From positions 1-32,544 of the forward strand of contig JACCTH010000016.1 of assembly GCA_013812505.1 (NCBI GenBank): 32,544 bases of DNA, read 5' to 3'. A model generated the notes under the pieces. It was given only the letters and a program-made list of their open reading frames with translations, was not told the origin of the DNA and searched no databases. The DNA comes from Acidimicrobiia bacterium (GTDB lineage Bacteria; Actinomycetota; Acidimicrobiia; Spongiisociales; ZC4RG35). The position numbers and the translations under genes were made by a program. Each line of letters begins with the position of its first letter. The stretch's first letter is position 1. Below, piece after piece: positions 1 to 7,988 of this stretch.

Positions 1-1019
1 TGTTGGAGTTCCCGCCGAAAGGCAGAATGCCGGTCGCTGGTCCGCAGATCCCTTATCTGCCGGCCGGTTCCATCGGCTTCCATCTCCCAGAGCCGGGCGC
101 GAGCGCCGGGAACATAGGGAGGCGGGAGCCGCAAGCGGAGGGAGCCGGAGACGCCGAAAATCTCCACTTCTTCGAAGTATTCGGGATAGCCCGGGACCCA
201 CAACCAGTCCATCCGAAACCGCATATCGCCACCCAGCTCGGCGTCGAGGCTGAGCGAAGGCGGGGCGCCATAGGGAGCCTCGGATCCAAACGGCCAGGCG
301 CTGATCCGGGCCACCGAGCCAAGCGGACGACCCAAGATGTACCGGACGAGCGAGGCTTGATGAACCAACGAACCAAGGGCCAGATTGCGGTAGAGCCGAT
401 TGAAAGATTCCGGTAGGTCGCCTATTGCATCTCGAGTTGTCGCCCTCTCGTACCGGAGCATTGGTTCGAGCTGTCCATGGGTCACGTCATCGAATCGAAG
501 GAGGTTGTGATGAGATTGTTGGGGCGTCTCGTCGGGATGCAGCACGGTGACCCGAATCAGTCGTGGATCTTCGAGATCGAGTAAGCGTCGTTTGGCTGCC
601 TCCACCATCGGCTCATGGGTCTTCATGTAGCCGACTTGCACCACCCGACCGGCCGCGGCGGCCGCCCGCTCGATCTCGTCGAGCTCGGCGACGCTGATGC
701 ATAGCGGCTTTTCGGCGAAGACATGCTTGCCCGCCGTCACCGCCGCCAGTGTCTCGGATCCGTGCGCAGACGGAGTGAGAATCAAGACCGCATCAACGTC
801 TGGATCTGTGAAAACGTCCTCGGCTCGTGTCGAGCAGCGAGGCTGGCCGGGGAGCCTTGCAGAAACCGCGGCGAGAAGCGCGCTCGAGAGGTCACAAAGG
901 TGTCGTATCTCGAAGAGCTTCCCAAGCGAACCCAGGGCTGGCAGGTGGGCGATTTGGGCTATCGCGCCTAGCCCAATGATCCCCAGTCGAACTGGGGCAG
1001 CCAGATGTGAGTCGGTCAC
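1..1019 (-). CDS. Gfo/Idh/MocA-family NAD(P)-dependent oxidoreductase, C-terminus cut by window edge
   Basis: The frame is open from a GTG at 1019 to the window edge, about 339 codons, so the C-terminus is missing. The N-terminus has the Rossmann dinucleotide loop GIIGLGAIAQIAHLPAL. The family signature AGKHVFAEKPLCIS follows near residue 100; its EKP lysine is the usual catalytic or substrate-binding residue. The later part is the alpha/beta substrate domain. Members oxidise or reduce sugars, inositols and their derivatives with NAD(P). The gene starts 19 nt after the RraA-like gene and is probably co-transcribed with it. A role as the first sugar oxidation step is inferred from the neighbourhood. 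GTG was chosen because the glycine-rich loop begins about a dozen residues later; no strong ribosome site is visible. Confidence 0.88.
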   Translation of the reverse strand, partial: MTDSHLAAPVRLGIIGLGAIAQIAHLPALGSLGKLFEIRHLCDLSSALLAAVSARLPGQPRCSTRAEDVFTDPDVDAVLILTPSAHGSETLAAVTAGKHVFAEKPLCISVAELDEIERAAAAAGRVVQVGYMKTHEPMVEAAKRRLLDLEDPRLIRVTVLHPDETPQQSHHNLLRFDDVTHGQLEPMLRYERATTRDAIGDLPESFNRLYRNLALGSLVHQASLVRYILGRPLGSVARISAWPFGSEAPYGAPPSLSLDAELGGDMRFRMDWLWVPGYPEYFEEVEIFGVSGSLRLRLPPPYVPGARARLWEMEADGTGRQIRDLRTSDRHSAFRRELQ

Positions 1020-1038
1020 CGGTTGCAGCCGGCAACAG

Positions 1039-1701
1039 TCACATGACTCCTATACGGGCGTATACGTCTTGAACTCGTTCGCCCCCACGAAGTGCTTCGC
1101 GTACCTTGTCCTCTTTGGCGGCCTTGATCTCAGCTAGCTCGACAACCTGGGCGGCGAGGTGAGCCGGAACGAACGTTGCGCCATCGCCGTCCGCCACCAC
1201 TATGTCTCCGCTGGTGACTGTGACTCCACCACATTCGATCGGCTTGCGAATCTCCACCGCGTCGAGTCTCCCGGCCGAGTCGGCCGGGTGGGTCCCACGC
1301 GCCCAAAGCGGGAAGTCGTAGTCGCAGATCGCCTCAATGTCGCGGGTGTAACCGTCGATGACGGCGCCGGCGCATCCTCGAGCTATCAAGCGGGTCGTCA
1401 GCAACTCCCCCCAGAAGGCAGCAGGCACGTCGGGAGGAGCGGCCACGACCATGACTTCGCCCGGCTCGAGCATCTCCAACGCTTCGAACTGTGTCGCGTA
1501 AGGCACCTCGGGCACCCCGTCAACCGCGACCACGGTCAGGGTGGCAGCTCGGCCGACCAGAGGGGTTGGCCCGCTCAGACGTGATATTCCGGGATGGATC
1601 GTCTGGGCCCGGAGTCCCAACCCGTCCAAAATGTCGGACACGACGGCAGCTCGTGTGTTGCGGAAGCGGGCGAGCACCTCATCTTGTCCTGTGGAAGTCA
1701 T
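1039..1701 (-). CDS. RraA-like / HMG-aldolase family protein
   Basis: This 220-aa protein matches the RraA / 4-hydroxy-4-methyl-2-oxoglutarate aldolase fold in length and motifs. It contains WGELLTTRLIARGCAGAVID followed by GYTRD, where the Arg-Asp pair is the family's pyruvate and divalent-metal site. Enzymes of this group cleave or decarboxylate 2-keto acids. Homologues named RraA in Escherichia coli instead inhibit RNase E, but the intact Arg-Asp site and the sugar-acid context favour an aldolase or decarboxylase. The ATG at 1701 is preceded closely by AGGA. The gene heads a two-gene minus-strand unit with the Gfo/Idh oxidoreductase and is divergent from the VOC gene. The operator-like site at 1800-1827 lies over its probable promoter. 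Confidence 0.85.
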   Translation of the reverse strand: MTSTGQDEVLARFRNTRAAVVSDILDGLGLRAQTIHPGISRLSGPTPLVGRAATLTVVAVDGVPEVPYATQFEALEMLEPGEVMVVAAPPDVPAAFWGELLTTRLIARGCAGAVIDGYTRDIEAICDYDFPLWARGTHPADSAGRLDAVEIRKPIECGGVTVTSGDIVVADGDGATFVPAHLAAQVVELAEIKAAKEDKVREALRGGERVQDVYARIGVM

Positions 1702-1799
1702 TGTCCTGCTTCTATCACCCGGTCCACCGCGGTATCCCTCAGGTTTCTCGCCGCCGGAGCTTGAGAATTCCTAGACGACTATGTTGCCGAGAACACACG

Positions 1800-1827
1800 G
1801 ATCTGTCAAGTTATCAGATAAGTTGAC
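1800..1827. promoter_or_regulatory. Operator-like site shared with the GntR locus (copy 1)
   Basis: ATCTG and CAGAT form inverted arms at 1801-1805 and 1815-1819, and GTTGAC ends the site. Over 28 positions it matches the site at 5743-5770 at 24 bases. On the minus strand it contains a perfect TTGACA (1809-1804), a good -35 box for the RraA gene, with a poor -10 (CAACAT) 17 nt further on. A repressor bound here would cover that -35 box. Assignment to the GntR protein encoded at 5823 is inferred from the shared site. Confidence 0.65.
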
Positions 1828-1855
1828 TGGCAGAGCGCAGAGTCAGGAGTCGGCA

Positions 1856-2362
1856 ATGGAAATTCCTCGAGGACCTTCCCAAATCTCCCAAGTCGCGCTG
1901 GTTGTCCACGACCTCGACGAAACGATGAGGACCTATCACGAGACACTGGGCTGGGGCCCCTGGAAAATCTATGAGCTGGGACCGCCGGAGATGCACAGCA
2001 TGACTCTTCACGGCCAGCCAGTCCAGTTCTCGATGTTGGTTGCGCAATGCGAGGTGCCTCCGGGAGTCGTAATCGAGTTGGTCCAACCGCTCGACGGACC
2101 GAGCGCTTACAAGGAGTGGCTCGACGAGCATGGCGAGGGCGTCCAGCACATCGCCTGCAGGACCACAGCCCAACGCGAGGCTGACGAATTCAACGAACAG
2201 ATGGCTGAGCGCGGAATCGACGCGCTGATGACAGGACGGATCGGCCAGACCATCGAGTTCTCCTACCTGGACACACAGCCCTTGTTGAAATTCATCCTCG
2301 AGACCGGTAGCGGCGACGAGAGCGAAGTGGCGCCGAACCGCACCTACCCGTCGCCGCCCTAG
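1856..2362 (+). CDS. VOC-superfamily (glyoxalase/dioxygenase-like) protein
   Basis: This 168-aa protein begins QISQVALVVHDLDETMRTYHE, a typical start of a vicinal-oxygen-chelate beta-alpha-beta module. A second module includes GVQHIACRT and a late FSYLDTQPLLKFILE. Candidate metal ligands (the early Gln/His positions, the His of QHIAC and the Glu of FILE) are present, but the substrate cannot be read from sequence. VOC proteins isomerise, epimerise or cleave small carbonyl and catechol compounds. The ATG at 1856 was chosen because AGGAG lies six nucleotides upstream; the longer open frame from 1781 would place the operator inside the gene. It is divergent from the RraA gene and shares its regulatory region. 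Confidence 0.82.
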   Translation: MEIPRGPSQISQVALVVHDLDETMRTYHETLGWGPWKIYELGPPEMHSMTLHGQPVQFSMLVAQCEVPPGVVIELVQPLDGPSAYKEWLDEHGEGVQHIACRTTAQREADEFNEQMAERGIDALMTGRIGQTIEFSYLDTQPLLKFILETGSGDESEVAPNRTYPSPP

Positions 2363-2376
2363 TCGACTCCGCAGGC

Positions 2377-3264
2377 CTAGCCGCGAATGGCGCCGCCGAT
2401 GAGGCTCTTCTGAATCTGCTCCTGGAGCATGACATAGACGACCACGCTCGGGAAGAGCGTTAGGACGATTGCGGCCAGCAGCGTTGGGAAGTCGTAGGAA
2501 AACTGGTTTTCGAAGAATCGGAGCGCGTAGGCCAGCGTCCTCGTATTTTCCGATTGGGTCAGCAGCAATGCGAAAAGGAAGTCATTCCACGAGTTGAGGA
2601 AGATCAGAACGCCCGCCGCTGCGACCGCGGGCCGAGCCAGTGGCAGCGCGATCCGCGTATAGGTCTGCCACATGTTCGCCCCGTCGATGCCAGCGGCCTC
2701 TTCGAGATCCTTCGGGATCGTCTTGAAGTAGCTGTGCAGGATAAAGATCGCAACCGGCAGACCCTTGACCATGTAGACGAGGATCAGTGCCCAGCGCGTG
2801 TCATAGAGCCCCAGGGTTCGAATCACCAGGGTGATCGGCTGCAACATCGGAATCAGCGAGATAAACACGGAACTGATGAGCACGGCGTAAATCGCTCGGC
2901 TTCCCCAGAAGTCGTAGCGAGCAAGGGCATAGGCAGCCATTCCGAAGATCCCGATTGCGGCCACGGTCGCCCCGACCGATGCGATCGCCGAGTTCATGAA
3001 GAAGAGTGGGAACTTCGTCCGAGTCAACGCCTCGGCATACCCGTCGAGGCTGGGATTTGCCGGAATGCTCAGAGCGGAGCCGAGCACCTCGGCGTTCGTC
3101 TTGAACGAGGAAACAATGACCCACAAGGCAGGTGCCAATGAGATGAGTAAGACGAACGCCAGCACGGCATATCTGAGGACAGAACCGGCAACAGCGCCGG
3201 CACCTCCTCCGGAATTCCGGGTCACGCCCGTCGAACGGTTTGCCCGTGTGCCAACCTGGCTCAT
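2377..3264 (-). CDS. ABC sugar transporter permease (MalG/CUT1 type)
   Basis: This 295-aa inner-membrane protein has about six hydrophobic segments. The cytoplasmic EAA loop reads EEAAGIDGANMWQTYTRIAL, which docks to the ATPase, and the C-terminus is a typical MalG-type tail (LIGGAIRG). It would form half of the translocation pore for a carbohydrate. Its ATG overlaps the stop of the upstream permease gene in ATGA, indicating translational coupling. It ends 14 nt from the convergent VOC gene. No ATPase gene follows, so the transporter must borrow a shared ATPase, as MsiK-dependent actinobacterial importers do. Confidence 0.92.
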   Translation of the reverse strand: MSQVGTRANRSTGVTRNSGGGAGAVAGSVLRYAVLAFVLLISLAPALWVIVSSFKTNAEVLGSALSIPANPSLDGYAEALTRTKFPLFFMNSAIASVGATVAAIGIFGMAAYALARYDFWGSRAIYAVLISSVFISLIPMLQPITLVIRTLGLYDTRWALILVYMVKGLPVAIFILHSYFKTIPKDLEEAAGIDGANMWQTYTRIALPLARPAVAAAGVLIFLNSWNDFLFALLLTQSENTRTLAYALRFFENQFSYDFPTLLAAIVLTLFPSVVVYVMLQEQIQKSLIGGAIRG

Positions 3265-4136
3265 CTGGTCCTCGCCGACTCGGTCACGCGAAACGCCCGG
3301 GCCAACAGCACGAACGCCAAGAGGCCCATGATCAGCAATACCACCCCAATAGCGTTCGCGTAGCCGGAGTTGAAACGCACGGTGGCCAAGTTGTAGATGA
3401 GCAAGCCAAGGCTCATCGTTTCCGCTCCCGGTCCTCCTCCCGTCGTGAGGAACACGTACTCGAAGGTCTTAAAGACTTCCGTGACCGCGATTATCACCCC
3501 GACCCCGACCACATTTCGAAGCAGTGGCACATGGATGTGCCAGTCCACCTGTCTTTCGGTGGCTCCATCGACGAGAGCCGACTCACGTAGTTCCGGCGGG
3601 ATCGCGGCCAACTCGGCCATCGTGATCAGGATGATGACCCCCGCGTAGAAGACCCAAACAATGGTCACCGCGAGAAAGGCTGTGCCCGGCTCGAAGAACC
3701 AGTTGGCCTGGAAGTTCTCGAAGCCGAATGCCTGAATGAGTTGATTCGCCAGCCCGATGCCGGGGTTGAAGACGAACACGTAGATGATCGCCAACGCTGC
3801 GGGCGGAATGAGGTTCGGGAGCAGGCTGATCGAGCGAATGAAGCGCCAGCCGAAGGGGCGCCGGTTGAGGATCAGGGCCACAGCCACACCGAATGGCACA
3901 TGGATCCCCGCGGCGATAAGCCCCCAAAGGAGAGAGTTGCGGACCGCAAGGAGGAACTGCCTGTCGCCCGGCAGATTCCCGTAATTGTCGAGTCCGATGA
4001 ACTCTGGCCGGCCGAACCCATCCCAATCGCTGAAGCTCGTAGCCACCATGACGATGATCGGGATGGCGTAGATCAGCGTGAAGAGGAGAAGAGTTGGGAT
4101 CAGGAAGACAGCGATCCACAACCGCGATCTGGTCAC
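3261..4136 (-). CDS. ABC sugar transporter permease (MalF/CUT1 type)
   Basis: This 291-aa polytopic membrane protein starts LWIAVFLIPTLLLFTLIYAI and contains the CUT1 phrase SFSDWDGFG. Its EAA loop is PPELRESALVDGATERQVDW, near residues 180-200. The late segment EYVFLTTGGGPGAETMSLGL is characteristic of the MalF/UgpA group. It pairs with the following permease and with the binding protein upstream. The start is GTG at 4136 with GAGG about seven nucleotides before it. It lies 85 nt after the binding-protein gene, separated by a stable stem-loop. Confidence 0.92.
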   Translation of the reverse strand: MTRSRLWIAVFLIPTLLLFTLIYAIPIIVMVATSFSDWDGFGRPEFIGLDNYGNLPGDRQFLLAVRNSLLWGLIAAGIHVPFGVAVALILNRRPFGWRFIRSISLLPNLIPPAALAIIYVFVFNPGIGLANQLIQAFGFENFQANWFFEPGTAFLAVTIVWVFYAGVIILITMAELAAIPPELRESALVDGATERQVDWHIHVPLLRNVVGVGVIIAVTEVFKTFEYVFLTTGGGPGAETMSLGLLIYNLATVRFNSGYANAIGVVLLIMGLLAFVLLARAFRVTESARTR

Positions 4137-4176
4137 ACCACCACCTCAAGGCCGAGCGAAGTCGACAATGGATTGA

Positions 4177-4206
4177 GCGGTCGGCGCCATTGCGAGCCCC
4201 GACCGC
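4177..4206 (-). other. Intercistronic stem-loop between binding-protein and permease genes
   Basis: GCGGTCGG (4177-4184) and CCGACCGC (4199-4206) form a perfect 8-bp stem with a 14-nt loop. No T-tract follows on the minus strand, so it is probably an RNA-processing or stability element rather than a full terminator. Such hairpins commonly keep binding-protein mRNA more abundant than permease mRNA; that role here is inferred. Confidence 0.55.
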
Positions 4207-4221
4207 CCACTCCAACGAATC

Positions 4222-5670
4222 CTACGGCGTCTCTTGGGCCGCGTCAGTCAACTGCTGGGCGAACTGCTCAGGCGTTATCTGACCGAGCGCGAGCTGGGGA
4301 AGCCCCTGCACAATCGTCTCATTCTGGATGAAGCTCGTCCACTGGACGAAGTAGCCAGGCAGAATGGGTGCGTTGTTGTCCTGGATCAGCGTCAACAGAT
4401 CCGCGGCAAGCGGATCAAGGCTCGCCAGGTCTTCGGCAGGAAGCGGGAGGTTCGGTGCAATCGAACCCATCCGGATGACCCGTTGCCGAGTGAACTCGGG
4501 GCCTGACATGAACTCAACGAACTCCGCCGCCGCAGCGGTTTCCTCCGGCGAGTAGCCAACGCCGATCCCCCAGTCACCCACCTGAATCCCGGCATCATCG
4601 ACCGCGACTGGGCCTGGATAGAGCCCCGACGCAATCTTGTCACCGAATCCCTCGGACGAGAGCGCCGGATCGCGGAACTCACCGATCATCCACGGGCCGT
4701 TGGGCATGATTGCGGTCACGCCGGACAAGAAGTTGTTGGCGGCGAGTGTGTATGCGCCTCCGACGGCGTCAGGCGTTGTGAACTGGAACACTCGGGCAAT
4801 GTCCCGGCTTGCCTCGATGATGAACGGATGGTTGTAATCCGTTGGGTACTTCTCACCGAGAAAGGCTACGCCCTCCGGCGTGCGGGCAACGAGCGCCTCG
4901 AAGATCAGCATCGCCGACCAACCGATGTCCTGGGTGTGAAGCGATACAGCCGGGATTCCGGCCGCATCGAGGGCCTCGAGGGTTGCCCACCACTCGTCCC
5001 AAGTCTCGGGAACCTTGTCAATACCGGCCTGACCGAGGAGCTCCATGTTGTAGAAGAGACCTACCGGGGTCACGAAGGTGTCCGGGGCGGCGATGAGCTT
5101 GCCGTCGATGGTGTTAAAGGTGGTCGATTCCTCGATTGCTACGTCTTGCCATTCCGGCGACGCGTCGAAATACGGCTTGAGATCGACCAACTCATCATTG
5201 TCGATCCAAATTTGCGCGAGGTCGCCGACGCGCTTAGGCGCAACGACGATCGGGAGCTGCCCGGAGGCGGCATAGTCGGTGGTGAGCTTTGCCAGGTAAT
5301 CCTCTCCGCCCGGCACGTAGTCGACCACTGCCTCGATCTTCCCCTCATACCTCTGGTTGAAGCAAGCGAGGGCGTCGGTGAAGAGCGTGTCGCTGGCGGT
5401 GTCACCGCCCCCGACCCACCACACGAAGTTGAGTGTGACCGGACCACCCGCATAGTCAACGGGACTGCATTCCATTGCCATTGGGTCGGCGGTTGTGGCG
5501 CCGGTCGTGGCGGTTGCGGGCGCGGTGGTAGCTGTGGCGGGCGCCGTCGTTGCAACTGTGACGGAAGGCTCGGTGGAAGCGGTTGTGGTCCCGCTCTGAG
5601 TCCCTCCGCACGCCGCGATCAAGAACACGATCGCCAGCAACCACGCCACCCGTTCCTTAGGTGTTCTCAT
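4222..5670 (-). CDS. Extracellular sugar-binding lipoprotein (family 1 solute-binding protein)
   Basis: This 482-aa secreted lipoprotein has a basic N-region, a hydrophobic core and lipobox IAAC (Cys near residue 20). A Thr/Ala-rich spacer of about 45 residues follows, typical of actinobacterial surface lipoproteins. The mature part has family-1 features: VTLNFVWWVGG, a hinge phrase AMLIFEALVA and the late GPWMIGEF. It would capture a mono- or oligosaccharide outside the membrane for the two permeases downstream. The ATG at 5670 is preferred over the TTG one codon earlier because GGAAGG lies six nucleotides before it. The gene is divergent from the GntR gene, and the operator at 5743-5770 covers its predicted -35 box. 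Confidence 0.92.
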   Translation of the reverse strand: MRTPKERVAWLLAIVFLIAACGGTQSGTTTASTEPSVTVATTAPATATTAPATATTGATTADPMAMECSPVDYAGGPVTLNFVWWVGGGDTASDTLFTDALACFNQRYEGKIEAVVDYVPGGEDYLAKLTTDYAASGQLPIVVAPKRVGDLAQIWIDNDELVDLKPYFDASPEWQDVAIEESTTFNTIDGKLIAAPDTFVTPVGLFYNMELLGQAGIDKVPETWDEWWATLEALDAAGIPAVSLHTQDIGWSAMLIFEALVARTPEGVAFLGEKYPTDYNHPFIIEASRDIARVFQFTTPDAVGGAYTLAANNFLSGVTAIMPNGPWMIGEFRDPALSSEGFGDKIASGLYPGPVAVDDAGIQVGDWGIGVGYSPEETAAAAEFVEFMSGPEFTRQRVIRMGSIAPNLPLPAEDLASLDPLAADLLTLIQDNNAPILPGYFVQWTSFIQNETIVQGLPQLALGQITPEQFAQQLTDAAQETP

Positions 5671-5722
5671 CAATTGCCTTCCTTGCTATTGGGCCTGATC
5701 TATTTGCGCGTGAACCCCGGCG

Positions 5723-5752
5723 ACAATATCTGTGTGCTTGCCTATCTGTCAA
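5723..5752 (-). promoter_or_regulatory. Predicted promoter of the sugar-importer operon
   Basis: On the minus strand a perfect TTGACA (5752-5747) is followed after 18 nt by TATTGT (5728-5723), which matches four of six consensus bases. The -35 box lies wholly inside the operator palindrome, so repressor binding should exclude RNA polymerase. The leader to the ATG at 5670 is about 45 nt and contains GGAAGG. Confidence 0.55.
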
Positions 5753-5770
5753 CTTGTCAGATAGGTTGAC
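5743..5770. promoter_or_regulatory. GntR operator-like palindrome (copy 2)
   Basis: TATCTG (5743-5748) and CAGATA (5758-5763) flank a 9-nt core. Over the 21-nt span, nine of ten base pairs around the centre are symmetric. GTTGAC follows. The same 28-nt arrangement occurs at 1800-1827. Adjacency to a GntR/FCD regulator gene makes this its likely autoregulatory operator. It overlaps the -35 of the importer on the minus strand and ends at the -35 (TTGACC) of the regulator gene on the plus strand. Confidence 0.72.
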
Positions 5771-5793
5771 CGACCTGCGGGGCTCGATAAGAT
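5766..5793 (+). promoter_or_regulatory. Predicted promoter of the gntR-led operon
   Basis: TTGACC (5766-5771), a 16-nt spacer and TAAGAT (5788-5793) give five-of-six and four-of-six consensus matches. The expected start of transcription near 5800 leaves a short leader before the GTG at 5823. The operator palindrome ends at 5763, and its right flank overlaps the -35 box. Confidence 0.45.
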
Positions 5794-5822
5794 ACGCAAT
5801 CGCCCAGAAGAAAGTTCAAGGA

Positions 5823-6566
5823 GTGCGCACGACGCTTACAAGGGAGACTCTGTCGGATCAGATCGCCCAACATCTGGCGGATTTCATCCTGGAGGAGCTG
5901 GCTCCGGGCAGCGGACTTCCATCTGAGGCAAACCTGGCTGAGCGTTTCGGTGTGAGCCGTCCTGTGGTCCGGGAGGCGTTGCGGTCGCTGGCGGCCCAGG
6001 GTGTGGTTGAGATCATCGGGGGCAAGGGCACCGTCGTCCGCCCTGTCGACGATCGGCTGCTCCGGCTCTTCTTTCAACGAGCGCTACAAGTAGGCACCGA
6101 CACGTCCATCGAGTTGATGGAGGTCCGAAAGCCCCTTGAGGTGCAGAGCGCCACCCTCGCCGCTGAGCGGCGGACCGACGAGGAGCTGGCTGTCATCGGT
6201 TCGAAGGTGGCCGCCATGCGCACCAAGATCAACCACCTTGAGGCATATGCCCAGCTCGACGTCGAATTTCATTTGCTGGTCGCGCTGGCCACGCATAACA
6301 CGACGATGTGTCACCTGATCGGATCGATTCGAGATTCGCTGCGAGAAACGATCGAGGCCGGCTTGCGACGCCGCAACACGCGCGCACAGCTCGAGCGGGT
6401 GCAGCTACTTCACGAGGAGATATACAACGCAATCGCGGCCGCCGATCCAATCGCCGCCGCGAGCGCAATGACACGACACTTCGACGAGGCAGTCACCGCC
6501 CTGATTACTCCGGTGGGTTCCGACGGCTCGCAAACTGGCCGGAACGATTCCGACCGTGCTAGATGA
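5823..6566 (+). CDS. GntR-family transcriptional regulator, FadR/FCD subfamily
   Basis: This protein of about 247 aa has an N-terminal winged helix (SDQIAQHLADFILEELAPG, then SEANLAERFGVSRPVVREAL) and a C-terminal FCD domain. The FCD metal/ligand site shows the usual Asp-x3-His (LDVEFHLL) and two later His residues (LHEEIYNAI, TRHFDEA). Such regulators are usually repressors released by a sugar acid or other carboxylate. The start is uncertain: the frame is open further upstream, but the predicted promoter leaves GTG at 5823 as the best choice, although AAGGAG abuts it. It is first in a probable six-gene operon, and the palindrome upstream is its likely operator. Confidence 0.9.
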   Translation: MRTTLTRETLSDQIAQHLADFILEELAPGSGLPSEANLAERFGVSRPVVREALRSLAAQGVVEIIGGKGTVVRPVDDRLLRLFFQRALQVGTDTSIELMEVRKPLEVQSATLAAERRTDEELAVIGSKVAAMRTKINHLEAYAQLDVEFHLLVALATHNTTMCHLIGSIRDSLRETIEAGLRRRNTRAQLERVQLLHEEIYNAIAAADPIAAASAMTRHFDEAVTALITPVGSDGSQTGRNDSDRAR

Positions 6567-6596
6567 ATCCCCGCCCCTAAGCGGCGCCATTCGAGG

Positions 6597-7988
6597 GTGA
6601 ACCCGGTCGCACTGGTTGATGCTGCCGGAAGCCTGTCGTTCTATGACCGGCAGCGGCATCTCCGTTTTCCCTTCGAGGTGATTCCCGGAGTGGGGAAGTT
6701 GAAGGTTGGCTTTCAGTACAGCCCCGGCCAAGTCAGCGGCTACAACAACCTGCTCACCCTGGCTCTTTTCGATCCGCGGGGTTTACGGGGTGCTGCTCAC
6801 CGCTGGCATCAAGACCAAAGAATCGAGATCACCGAACGAGTCGCTACTCCGGGCTTTCTTGCTGGACCGATCTCGCCGGGAAGCTGGGAATGCGTGGTCG
6901 ATCTTCACGAGATCCTGAATCTCGGGGCGGACCAGGATTGGTGCGAGTACCGCCTGACCATTGCAGGCGAACCCGTCGGGTCGGAGCCGCCGCAGAGCCA
7001 GGAGCCCGCCAACGGCTCTCATCCTCCGCTCGGCGACCAACAGGAGGGTTGGTTCCGAGGCGACCTTCACAGCCACACAATTCATTGTGATGGGAATGCT
7101 CCTGCGGAGGAGATGGCAGCGGCGGCCCTGCTTGGTGGCTTTGACTTCTTGGCGATCACTGGGCACAACACAACCTCGTCATTGGAAGTCCCACCGGGTT
7201 GGCCATCTGGCCTTGCTCCGATCCGTGGACTCGAGCTGACCACGTTTCGCGGGCACGCCAATTTGCTGGGGATCGATTGCTGGTACGAATGGCGGGGCCT
7301 TCCTATCTCGGACGTCCAGACAAGAGTCCGCGGCGGAGGAGGCGTCTTCGTCGTCAACCACCCGGGAGCCATCGGCAACCCCTGGTGCACGGGCTGTCGG
7401 TGGGACGCTCCCGACACCGATCTCGGTCTCATCGACGCCATCGAGGTGTGGAACGGCCCCTGGGCAAATCCGGATTCCCGGAACGCAGACGGTCTCGCCT
7501 GGTGGACATCACTCTTGGGGGCCGGCTATCGGATCAGCGCAGTGGGAGGGGGGGATGCCCACACCCCGAGCGACTTCCGACAACCGGGAATGCCCTTCAC
7601 CGAAGTCTTCTCCACCGGCCTCTCTGAGGCCGCCGTCCTCGAAGGTTTGCGAAGAGGAAACGTGATCGTGTCCTCCGGGCCCCGGCTCCGACTCACTACC
7701 GAGGACGGCGACTCGATCCTGCCGGGCACTGCGCAGCCGGACGGACCAACGCTCGTCGTCGTGTCCGAGCTTTCGGCCAGCGCCACCCTTTGTCTCGTGG
7801 CCGAGGGCGAGATCAGTGACCGCCACCGGATTGAGCCTCCGGGCGGGGTTGTCGAACAGCTGATTCCGGCGGGCGCTCGTTGGGGACGATGGGAGCTGAG
7901 GGCTGGCTCGGAGATCGGTGATGACCTTTTGGCCATCACGAATCCTCTCTGGCAGCAAGCTCCTCCCACCAAAACCGAGGCCATGTGA
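6597..7988 (+). CDS. CehA/McbA-type PHP-domain metallohydrolase
   Basis: This 463-aa protein has an N-terminal beta-rich region of about 150 residues followed by a PHP domain. The metal motifs are in order: GDLHSHTIHCDG (near residues 154-166), AITGHNT, a Glu in LELTTFRGH, VVNHPG and GGGDAHTPSD. This arrangement matches CehA/McbA-like hydrolases, which cleave phosphoester, carbamate or similar bonds with divalent metals. The substrate here is unknown; its place in a sugar-acid operon suggests hydrolysis of a modified sugar. It starts with GTG 30 nt after the gntR stop, with GAGG immediately before, and its stop overlaps the SDR ATG. No signal peptide is evident, so it is probably cytoplasmic. 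Confidence 0.85.
   Translation: MNPVALVDAAGSLSFYDRQRHLRFPFEVIPGVGKLKVGFQYSPGQVSGYNNLLTLALFDPRGLRGAAHRWHQDQRIEITERVATPGFLAGPISPGSWECVVDLHEILNLGADQDWCEYRLTIAGEPVGSEPPQSQEPANGSHPPLGDQQEGWFRGDLHSHTIHCDGNAPAEEMAAAALLGGFDFLAITGHNTTSSLEVPPGWPSGLAPIRGLELTTFRGHANLLGIDCWYEWRGLPISDVQTRVRGGGGVFVVNHPGAIGNPWCTGCRWDAPDTDLGLIDAIEVWNGPWANPDSRNADGLAWWTSLLGAGYRISAVGGGDAHTPSDFRQPGMPFTEVFSTGLSEAAVLEGLRRGNVIVSSGPRLRLTTEDGDSILPGTAQPDGPTLVVVSELSASATLCLVAEGEISDRHRIEPPGGVVEQLIPAGARWGRWELRAGSEIGDDLLAITNPLWQQAPPTKTEAM

Noticed and set aside
1781-1855. Longer start of the VOC gene at 1781
   Set aside because: It would place the operator-like site within the gene; ATG 1856 has a good AGGAG at six nucleotides.
4828-5769. 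Long plus-strand ORF (313 codons) opposite the sugar-binding lipoprotein
   Set aside because: It is antisense to a clear lipoprotein gene, has Arg/Gly/Cys-rich low-complexity sequence and no family motif.
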